The notes under the pieces were generated by a model, which was given only the letters and a program-made list of their open reading frames with translations, was not told the origin of the DNA and ran no database searches. From positions 1 to 10,201 of the forward strand of contig DJXI01000011.1 of the NCBI GenBank assembly GCA_002449695.1: a DNA stretch of 10,201 nt. The letters are read 5' to 3'. Origin of the DNA: Verrucomicrobia bacterium UBA7008. Lineage in GTDB: Bacteria; Verrucomicrobiota; Kiritimatiellia; RFP12; UBA1067. Shown here piece after piece: positions 1 through 5,572 of this stretch (positions within the stretch are counted from its first letter, which is position 1; every line of letters begins with the position of its first letter). The translations under genes were made by a program, and so were the position numbers.

Positions 1-96
1 TTGTTTACAGTGGTGTTTCCGTTTTCGTGCCCGAAAAAATGGGGAACCGCCAACTGCTCTTCCTGGGAAACTGGCACACAGGGCACAAACGACCCC

Positions 97-1599
97 TCAT
101 TCCCAGATTGCGTAGATGCTGAGGGTCCTGCCTTCGGCGGCGGCGTTCTTGACCCACTCGCCGTCGGTCTTCCAGACCTTGCCTGCGTCGGCGTTAGCCT
201 TGTTAGAACCCCAGCCCCTGAACGTGTAGCCCGGACGCTCCCAGCCGAGGCCGGCGATCGTGGAGAGCTTCGTGGACTTGTCGCATTCGAAGCCCAGCGT
301 GCGCCACTTGCCGCTGCCGTCGTTCTTGTTGAAGCGGATCTGGTAGAAGCCCGGCTTCAGCTCCCAGACCGCGTAGGCGGTCAAGACCTTGCCCGCCGCG
401 ACGGGCGTCGAGACGTACGCCCAGTCGCCCTTCCACACCTTGCCGGCGTTCGCGTCGGCGGTCGTGAGCGCCCAGCCCTTGAACGCGTACCCGCGCCGCG
501 CCCACTGGAGTCCGTTCGCCACGGACGGCATGCGCGTCTTCTCGCCGTAGTTGAATCCGACCGTCCGCCACGTGCCCGCGCCGTCGTTGCGGACGAACTC
601 GATCGCGTAGCTGCCTGACTTGAGCGCCCACACCGCGTAGACGTCGATCACCGCACCGGGCTTCGCGGCGGTCGCTACCGCCGCGCCGTTGGCCTTCCAC
701 ACCTTCCCGGCGTCGGCGTTGGCCCGGCTCGTCGCCCAGCCCTTGAACACATACCCGCGCCGCGCCCAGCCCAGCGCGTTCAGCGTCGGCAGCGGCATCG
801 AAACGCCGTAGTCGAACACATACGACTCGGTCCGCTCGTCGTTCGCGTCGTTGCGGTGGAACTGTATGCCGTACTGCGGCTTCTCGACGACCGTCCGCTG
901 CGACATCACGTACTTTCTGCCCCAGAACTCCCCCTGCACGGCCACCGTCACGCTGCCGGACGCCCCCGGAACGGGGGTGAGCGTACCGTCTTCGGACAGC
1001 GTAGCCGCCGAACCCGAGATGAGTGCCATCGACACGGCGCGGGTCACGTCCGTGCGCGTTCCGTCGGGGAACTCAAGCTCGGCCGTGACCTTCACCGAAT
1101 TGCGAAGCACGGCGGGGGACTTGAGCACAAGCGCCGTCGGTTCGGCGTTGCGCTCGCTCCAGCGCGTGCGCGCCAGGTTGAGATACCACGCCGTACCATC
1201 ATCCCCCGCCCAGCCGCCGACGTAGACCAGCCGTCCGTTGCTCTCGGCCCAATGGTCGGCCGTCTTGAAGATGCGCGGATCGAACACGGCCCATGTCGGC
1301 GACCCAGCATAGTCTTCATCGTCGAAACCATAGGTCGTGCCGGTGTCGCGGATGTAGCAGTAGACGAAGTCATCGGTGAAGTCGCTGCCGAGACCCGTGA
1401 CGTAGGCGCGCTGCTGGGAGAGGTAGTAGCAGCTGTCAAAGCCCATCATCACATACAGCATCTTGCCCTCGCGCAGCGCCGCGGCGCACGCCGCGTCGGG
1501 CGAACTGTACGCCGGCTGCGGATCAAGAGAATCCGCAAAGCCCGTCCACACGGCGGTTGCCACGAACAGCCCGGCCAGCCCCTTCATCAGTCGTTTCAT
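97..1599 (-). CDS. Secreted thioredoxin-like / Ig-like / triple InlB B-repeat protein
   Basis: An exported 500-residue protein of unknown substrate, likely cell-surface or extracellular. The ATG at 1599 is preferred over the one at 1608 because the AAAGGAG ribosome site (1609-1615) touches the upstream ATG but lies 9 bases from this one, and the product then begins MKRLMKGLAGLF, a good signal peptide (about 1-23, cut near GFA). Residues about 30-150 resemble a thioredoxin fold: an FDSCYYL segment where CxxC would be, with only the first cysteine (C57), and a GSPTW segment like the cis-proline loop. Residues about 150-242 look like a bacterial Ig-like (Big) domain. Three repeats follow (about 243-328, 331-414, 419-500), each with a GY(V/A/T)F(K/R)GW core and closing in YA(V/I)W, as in Listeria-Bacteroides InlB B-repeats. 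It has its own promoter and structured leader. The fold assignments are by eye; the InlB repeats are the firmest, the thioredoxin call the weakest. Confidence 0.85.
   Translation of the reverse strand: MKRLMKGLAGLFVATAVWTGFADSLDPQPAYSSPDAACAAALREGKMLYVMMGFDSCYYLSQQRAYVTGLGSDFTDDFVYCYIRDTGTTYGFDDEDYAGSPTWAVFDPRIFKTADHWAESNGRLVYVGGWAGDDGTAWYLNLARTRWSERNAEPTALVLKSPAVLRNSVKVTAELEFPDGTRTDVTRAVSMALISGSAATLSEDGTLTPVPGASGSVTVAVQGEFWGRKYVMSQRTVVEKPQYGIQFHRNDANDERTESYVFDYGVSMPLPTLNALGWARRGYVFKGWATSRANADAGKVWKANGAAVATAAKPGAVIDVYAVWALKSGSYAIEFVRNDGAGTWRTVGFNYGEKTRMPSVANGLQWARRGYAFKGWALTTADANAGKVWKGDWAYVSTPVAAGKVLTAYAVWELKPGFYQIRFNKNDGSGKWRTLGFECDKSTKLSTIAGLGWERPGYTFRGWGSNKANADAGKVWKTDGEWVKNAAAEGRTLSIYAIWE
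100..873 (-). repeat. Three coding direct repeats of about 262 bases (InlB B-repeat modules)
   Basis: The C-terminal half of the gene is three tandem modules with a period of 261 to 264 bases. The anchor is the GYxFxGW-coding DNA, recognisable on the plus strand as CCCAGCCC(C/T)TGAAC at 210, 471 and 735. Modules 2 and 1 (around 471 and 735) are closer to each other in DNA than to the C-terminal module, which fits unequal duplication followed by drift. Such repeats can change copy number by recombination. Confidence 0.8.
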
Positions 1600-1608
1600 G
1601 TCGTCCAT

Positions 1609-1615
1609 CTCCTTT
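1609..1615 (-). promoter_or_regulatory. Shine-Dalgarno site deciding the start at 1599
   Basis: The minus strand reads AAAGGAG here. It directly abuts the ATG at 1608 with no spacer but is 9 bases from the ATG at 1599. The FGE-like gene at 6819 has AAAGGA at the same 9-base spacing, which supports 1599 as the true start. Confidence 0.75.
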
Positions 1616-1719
1616 CACGAGCATCCCATTCATGACCTGAAAGATGCGATTCAGGGTTGCTTTTCGGGCGGGTACCGTGTCGACTACACGGGTGTGAAAA
1701 ACACCACCCCGAAAGCAAC
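1616..1719 (-). promoter_or_regulatory. Structured 5' leader RNA (candidate cis-regulatory element)
   Basis: The RNA predicted to begin near 1719 folds readily by inspection. P1 pairs 1719-1712 with 1663-1656 (8 bp) and continues, past one bulged base at 1664, with 1711-1708 against 1665-1668 (4 bp). Inside it are two small hairpins, P2 (1705-1701 with 1695-1691, loop TTTTC) and P3 (1691-1686 with 1680-1675, loop AGTCG); they share base 1691. P4 follows directly: 1655-1650 with 1641-1636, loop of 8. The P4 loop contains GCATC (1647-1643), complementary to GATGC (1625-1621), which would form an H-type pseudoknot ending 5 bases before the Shine-Dalgarno site. The pairings are read directly; the regulatory role is inference. 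No known riboswitch class was recognised. Confidence 0.5.
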
Positions 1720-1725
1720 GCGGGC

Positions 1726-1755
1726 AGTATACCCTATGATCTGTCAGATTGTCAA
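1726..1755 (-). promoter_or_regulatory. Sigma70-type promoter of the InlB-repeat gene
   Basis: The minus strand carries TTGACA (1755-1750), an 18-base spacer and TATACT (1731-1726). The -35 box is a perfect consensus match and the -10 box differs at one base. The expected start, 7 bases downstream, is the G at 1719, which is also the first base of the long stem in the leader. Confidence 0.75.
1739..1749. promoter_or_regulatory. 11-bp palindrome within the promoter spacer (candidate operator)
   Basis: ATCTGTCAGAT is a perfect inverted repeat with 5-base arms around one central base, lying between the -35 and -10 boxes. A protein bound here would block RNA polymerase. The adjacent upstream GntR/LacI-type regulator is the natural candidate, but this pairing is inferred from proximity only. 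Confidence 0.45.
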
Positions 1756-1776
1756 TGGGGTGGCCCGCTGAATTTA

Positions 1777-1792
1777 TGCAAAAATTTTGGCA
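1777..1792. promoter_or_regulatory. AT-rich 16-bp near-palindrome upstream of the promoter
   Basis: The plus strand reads TGCAAAAATTTTGGCA: arms TGC/GCA and AAAA/TTTT with one mismatched pair between them. Its centre is about 65 bases upstream of the predicted transcription start. It could be an activator site or an UP-like element; no protein can be assigned. Confidence 0.3.
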
Positions 1793-1810
1793 AAATGGGC
1801 AAAATGGGCA
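1789..1810. repeat. Short tandem repeat GGCAAAATG, about 2.4 copies
   Basis: Two perfect copies of the 9-base unit GGCAAAATG lie at 1789-1797 and 1798-1806, followed by GGCA. The repeat overlaps the end of the AT-rich near-palindrome and lies between the regulator stop and the next promoter. No function can be read from it. Confidence 0.6.
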
Positions 1811-1865
1811 CAGTGGGGGGAGTGGAGGAATGAGGGAGTGGCAATAGAAAACTGGGAGGCGGGGG
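1801..1865 (-). terminator. C-rich, G-poor tract: possible Rho-dependent terminator after the regulator gene
   Basis: The 65 bases immediately after the regulator stop would be transcribed as RNA with about 33 C and 5 G and without an obvious stem-loop. That composition is typical of Rho loading (rut) sites. No intrinsic terminator hairpin with a U-tract was found between the regulator and the next promoter, so Rho-dependent termination is a reasonable but unproven reading. Confidence 0.4.
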
Positions 1866-2954
1866 CTAGTACGGGAACGTGCGGCCAAAGACATAGTGCG
1901 GCGCGACCACGGGGAGCTGCGGCAGCCGCCCCTTCGCAAGGAGCCTCAGCACGTATGCGGCGACCTTCTCGCCCGTTTCCGTAGCGTCGCACTCGAAGCG
2001 TGTGAGGGCTTCGGAATAGACGGGGCCGAGCCCGCGGTTCGAAAGCGTCACGACCTTGACGTCGTGCGGGATCTTCAGCCCTCGCTCGAGGAACGCAGTA
2101 AGCGCGCCCTGCGCCACGAAGTCGTCCCAGAAAAGGACGACATCCGGGAAAGCGGAACGCGGGAGGTCCATGAACGCATTGTAGGCCGCGCGTTCGATGC
2201 CCTCGTAGCGTCCGAGTCCGTCCATGCGCGGAACCGTCAGCCACCCGGACTTTATCCCCTTCTCCGCAAGCGCCCCCTTCGCGTCCGGCGTGTCGTTTCC
2301 GTCAAAGCGCACCTGCAGCACGCGCTTTACGCCGGTGCGGACGCAGTGCTGGACGAAGTTCCCGATGGCTTCCTCCGCCGAAAAGCGGATCCACCGCCCC
2401 TCCTCCTTGGCAGGTTTGTCGCCGTAGATGAACACGCTCTTCACTCCGGCCTCGCGCAGGCACTTCCGGACGGGCTTCGTGCTGTAGATCGCGATTGCGA
2501 CGTCCGGCGTGCGGACAAGCTCGTGCTTCAGGAACGAAAGGCCTATCTGCCTGTCCTGCGAGAAGACGACAGTGGAGAACGCGTATCCCGCGGCGCCCAG
2601 CCTGCGGCGGAGCGCGTCGGCAATCATGGTCACGTGGTAGCTGCACGCATCGACGTCGGGAAGGACAAAGAGGATGCGTCCGTGCAGCGCCGTGGCGCCG
2701 CGCGGAAGGACGACCGTCCCGACGCGCGGACGCGAGCGCACATACCCTTCGCGCGCGAGCTGCTCCACGACGCCGCGCGCGACGCGGAACGTGAGTCCGC
2801 ACGCCTTCGACAGCTCCTTGATCGTCGGGATCGTATCACCCGCCTTGAGCCTCCCGTAGGCGATTTCGTCCTTGATGAAGCCGCAGAGCGCATCCGCAAG
2901 CGTAGTCGCCCCGTCGGGCGTGTAGTGGAAGTTCTTAAGAAAGTCGCTGTTCAT
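1866..2954 (-). CDS. GntR-type HTH / LacI-type sensor transcriptional regulator
   Basis: A cytoplasmic DNA-binding regulator of 362 residues with the architecture known from AraR-like proteins. Residues about 17-85 form a GntR winged helix-turn-helix, seen in DALCGFIKDEIAYGRLKAGD, then IPTIKELSKACGL, the VVEQLAREGYV recognition region and a GTVVLPRG wing end. Residues about 92-350 resemble a periplasmic-binding-protein (LacI/GalR) sensor, beginning GRILFVLPD and containing DVVLFWDDFVAQGALTAFLERGLKIP. The ATG at 2954 is chosen because an in-frame ATG at 3029 would overlap the upstream gene by over 40 bases and add a tail unlike the family. It begins 32 bases after the DUF4838 gene stop, so it is probably the last gene of that operon. 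The effector is unknown, perhaps a sugar. No transmembrane or export signal is present. Confidence 0.85.
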   Translation of the reverse strand: MNSDFLKNFHYTPDGATTLADALCGFIKDEIAYGRLKAGDTIPTIKELSKACGLTFRVARGVVEQLAREGYVRSRPRVGTVVLPRGATALHGRILFVLPDVDACSYHVTMIADALRRRLGAAGYAFSTVVFSQDRQIGLSFLKHELVRTPDVAIAIYSTKPVRKCLREAGVKSVFIYGDKPAKEEGRWIRFSAEEAIGNFVQHCVRTGVKRVLQVRFDGNDTPDAKGALAEKGIKSGWLTVPRMDGLGRYEGIERAAYNAFMDLPRSAFPDVVLFWDDFVAQGALTAFLERGLKIPHDVKVVTLSNRGLGPVYSEALTRFECDATETGEKVAAYVLRLLAKGRLPQLPVVAPHYVFGRTFPY

Positions 2955-2972
2955 CTTGATTACTCTGGATTT

Positions 2973-3003
2973 TTGAGCCGCAAAGATCACAAAGGCCGCA
3001 AAG
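2973..3003. repeat. 31-base dispersed repeat with CGCAAAG/CACAAAG motif, copy A
   Basis: A 31-base segment containing AGCCGCAAAGA and two further (C/G)CAAAG-type words at roughly 10-base intervals. It matches 5519-5549 in the same orientation at 26 of 31 positions. This copy supplies the last codons and the TGA of the DUF4838 gene and part of the spacer before the regulator. Confidence 0.65.
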
Positions 3004-5572
3004 CCTGTTTTGAACGATGAATGCCCCATTCGATGTCCGGGGCAACCTTCGCGCCCGTGCGCACGTCAAGGCGCTCGACGGCGACGCCGTCCGGCGTGGC
3101 GATCATGAAAAGCGCCTGATGCGAACCGTGGTCGCCCTTCGGCTTCGGCAGCCATGTCTCGATCTGGTAGAAGAGCGACGGTATCGCAATCGCGGCGAAG
3201 CCATCCGGCAGGGCGGTCGCCCCGCGACCGCCGCCCGCCACGAACGACGTGGCATTGACGGCGGAAATGTGGGCGTGTCCGCACACGGCGACAGTGTTCG
3301 GCGTATTCGTGAGGAAAGCGAGCGACGCACCGTCGTCCCACGAGATTTCGTCGCCGCAGCCGGGCCGCGCGAAAAGCCCGCGATACGCGCGGTGCTGCGA
3401 AAAGACGTGAAGCCAGGCCGAACCTTGCGGCGGGATCAGCTGTGGAGACTTCACGCTGACATCTTCTGGCAGGAAATGCACGAGCGTAAATTCAACGCCT
3501 TTCACATTGCGGCGCACGACCGGCTCGAACTTTTCGCCAAACGCCCGCTCCCAGGCGACGTCTGGCCCGATGTGCGGGATGTAGTCCGCCCAACGCCCCT
3601 TCTCGACCACCTCGCGCTGGCGCACCTTGAAGTTGAGCGCCGTATCGTGGTCGCCGTAGTGGAAAAGGCGGACAACCGGTTCGCCGTCCGAACGGCGGGA
3701 AGCGGGGAACACTTCGTTCCATGCGGCGGCAACCTCTTTGAGTTCCGAAAGAAGGCCAAAGTCGGTCAAGTCGCCTGCCGCGATCACGGCATCTGCCTTT
3801 TTCGCGTCGAAAATCCGCAATGCGCGCTTTAAGTCGGAGTTGTCGTTGTCGTCGCCAATGTGGATGTCGGCAAGAAGACCGATGCGGACAGAAGGACGGA
3901 CAGGGAATCTTGCGCAGAGGGGATCCAAGTATTCGCGGCGGAAGAGCGCGATGCGACGCGCTTCCATCGACCCTTCTGCGACCTTAGACGACGCCAACGA
4001 GACGAGAGACGAGAGACGAGAAAGCACTTGGGGCGAATAGATTTCCCCGCGCAGCTCCTCCTCCGTCGGCGCCTCGCATACGCCGGGTCCGAGCGGCGTG
4101 TCGTACGGCTTCGCGACGACTTTCATCCAACACTGCTCAAGCATATCGAAGAACTCCGCCATCTCCTTTGCGGCAGAACCGAACATGAGGCGGTGGTGCT
4201 CGGCGAGAATCGCCTCAGCGTCGGCGTCGGGATTCCAGCAGACGCGCGAGAAGACGTAGTAGTTGAGGTAGTTGTAGATCCAGCGGTCGGACTCGCTTTC
4301 GGCAAACGCGCCGGTGACGTGCGGCGCGACGGCGCGGTAGTAGCTCGCCCAGGCGCGCGGCGCAAGCTGCGGGATGTCCTTCATCTCGAGGTTCCAGCAG
4401 TCCACCTTGTCCGGATAGTTCCAAAGCGACACCTTGCGTCCGAGCTTGTCGTACCACGCGGCGACTTCGCCCTTCTCCCGCGCGCCGATCGCCGTGCCCT
4501 CCGCCCAGGGACCACGCCGCGCGACAAAGACGTCGACATTCTCAGGGATTTCGTTCGTCGGGATTCGTACGTATGGAATATACGACATCTGCGAGACGCG
4601 GGCATGCGGGAATTTCGTCTTGAGGCGATTGGCAAGTTCGGCGGTGCGCCGCCATACGAGGTCAGAGGCAAAGCCGATGTCGGTTTTTGAAAACGGGATA
4701 TTCCGCTCGCACCAGTCGCAAGGACAATGCCTTAGCCACGTGAAGCCGTCTTTCGGCATCGCATCGAAGACGGGAGCCTCCGCCGGCAGGGCCGCAATGA
4801 CCGCGCAGGCGTTGGTGTACAGCGAGTCCCACGTCTCTGGCGAGAGGCAATGCGTCTTCGCGCCGTGGCAGCAACGAAGGTGATACGTCTCCATCCTGAG
4901 CCGATACCAGTTGAGGCGCTTGAAATCGGTTTCGTTCATTTGCGGCGCGATGAGGTCATCGCGCCCTACCGGGTCGTCCAACAATTCTTTCGCGACAGAC
5001 CCGTCCTCGTAACCATAGCGCCGCACAGAAAACGCAGGCGATTCCTCGATGCGCCCTTCTTGCACGGCAATGCGCTCCGCTTTGGGAACGCATGTTCCGA
5101 GTTCGCCTGGAAAGTACATCCTCACGCCGACAAACCGCTCGAGAAACGCGTACACGCCGAAGAGCGTGCCGCGTCTGAAGCACGGTTGCCAAATCGCCTC
5201 GTCAGGGAGTGCCGCCGTGGCGTCGACATCTGCGACGTCGTCGTCGTTGCCGAAAATGCGCACGGCATCGCCATCCGCCTCGATGACATACCCGTCGCGC
5301 TCTTGCGGTGTGGCAAGACCGCCCCGGTCTTGCGCTCCGCCCAACACAATCGCCGTCTTTCCCTCCGTCCGCTGCGCGACGACCGGCAACGCCTCGCCGA
5401 GAACGCCCCTCAGGAAGAAATTCAGCTCATCCGCCGCGAGCCGCGTCGCATACGCCGCGTTTGTCGGCATGACAATCTCGGAACCACGATCGATGACTAC
5501 ATCGGCTTTCGCCGCGATTTCAGCCGCAAAGAACGCAAAGAGCGCAAAGAGAATACGACGGGCCGAAGGCAT
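2987..5572 (-). CDS. Secreted DUF4838 protein fused to a calcineurin-like phosphoesterase domain
   Basis: An exported 861-residue two-part protein. A signal peptide covers about 1-24 (cut near AAKA). Residues about 25-555 match DUF4838, a domain of carbohydrate-active loci with a GH67/GH20-like N-terminal region: note the GTLFGVYAFLERFVGVRMYF segment, the RCCHG and HCPCDWC cysteine clusters, and the SLWNYPDK and WIYNYLNYY stretches. From about 562 a metallophosphoesterase domain begins: DIH (D569, H571), GDLTD (D601), a YGDHD motif (about 639-643) where the family has GNH(D/E), a histidine in FSQH (727) and GHAH (765-768). The ATG at 5572 shares its A with the TGA of the upstream gene (TGATG); a GTG one codon earlier is less likely. 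With no clear ribosome site, translation is probably coupled. The substrate of either half is unknown; domain identity is fairly sure. Confidence 0.85.
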   Translation of the reverse strand: MPSARRILFALFAFFAAEIAAKADVVIDRGSEIVMPTNAAYATRLAADELNFFLRGVLGEALPVVAQRTEGKTAIVLGGAQDRGGLATPQERDGYVIEADGDAVRIFGNDDDVADVDATAALPDEAIWQPCFRRGTLFGVYAFLERFVGVRMYFPGELGTCVPKAERIAVQEGRIEESPAFSVRRYGYEDGSVAKELLDDPVGRDDLIAPQMNETDFKRLNWYRLRMETYHLRCCHGAKTHCLSPETWDSLYTNACAVIAALPAEAPVFDAMPKDGFTWLRHCPCDWCERNIPFSKTDIGFASDLVWRRTAELANRLKTKFPHARVSQMSYIPYVRIPTNEIPENVDVFVARRGPWAEGTAIGAREKGEVAAWYDKLGRKVSLWNYPDKVDCWNLEMKDIPQLAPRAWASYYRAVAPHVTGAFAESESDRWIYNYLNYYVFSRVCWNPDADAEAILAEHHRLMFGSAAKEMAEFFDMLEQCWMKVVAKPYDTPLGPGVCEAPTEEELRGEIYSPQVLSRLSSLVSLASSKVAEGSMEARRIALFRREYLDPLCARFPVRPSVRIGLLADIHIGDDNDNSDLKRALRIFDAKKADAVIAAGDLTDFGLLSELKEVAAAWNEVFPASRRSDGEPVVRLFHYGDHDTALNFKVRQREVVEKGRWADYIPHIGPDVAWERAFGEKFEPVVRRNVKGVEFTLVHFLPEDVSVKSPQLIPPQGSAWLHVFSQHRAYRGLFARPGCGDEISWDDGASLAFLTNTPNTVAVCGHAHISAVNATSFVAGGGRGATALPDGFAAIAIPSLFYQIETWLPKPKGDHGSHQALFMIATPDGVAVERLDVRTGAKVAPDIEWGIHRSKQALRPL
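3997..4022. repeat. Heptanucleotide tandem repeat (ACGAGAG) inside the DUF4838-phosphoesterase gene
   Basis: Three consecutive 7-base units lie at 4002-4022 on the plus strand (ACGAGAG, ACGAGAG, ACGAGAA), preceded by a partial ACGAG. They encode the Ser/Leu-rich stretch near residues 518-527, shortly before the phosphoesterase domain. Because 7 is not a multiple of 3, gain or loss of one unit would shift the frame and remove the C-terminal domain. Confidence 0.7.
5519..5549. repeat. 31-base dispersed repeat with CGCAAAG motif, copy B
   Basis: Same-orientation copy of 2973-3003, agreeing at 26 of 31 positions. It lies within the start of the DUF4838 gene, where its reverse complement encodes the hydrophobic core of the signal peptide (LFAFFAAEI). 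Confidence 0.65.

Noticed and set aside
34..63. Possible intrinsic terminator after the InlB-repeat gene (GGAA/TTCC arms followed by a T-run on the minus strand)
   Set aside because: The stem is only 4 bp with a 13-base loop, too weak to call a terminator. The rest of 1-96 shows no gene.
1..618. Plus-strand open frame from the window edge
   Set aside because: It runs antisense to the InlB-repeat modules and its translation has no protein character.
1609..1719. Leader structure as an intrinsic terminator of the regulator gene
   Set aside because: No U-tract follows either the long stem or the P4 hairpin on the minus strand, and a strong promoter lies just before it, so it belongs to the downstream transcript.
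1896..3020. Long plus-strand open frame opposite the GntR/LacI regulator
   Set aside because: The minus strand encodes a recognisable HTH-sensor protein; the plus-strand product is Arg-rich with no motifs.
2955..3029. N-terminal extension of the regulator to the ATG at 3029
   Set aside because: It overlaps the upstream coding region, and the added Phe/Ala-rich segment is just the dispersed repeat read in another frame.
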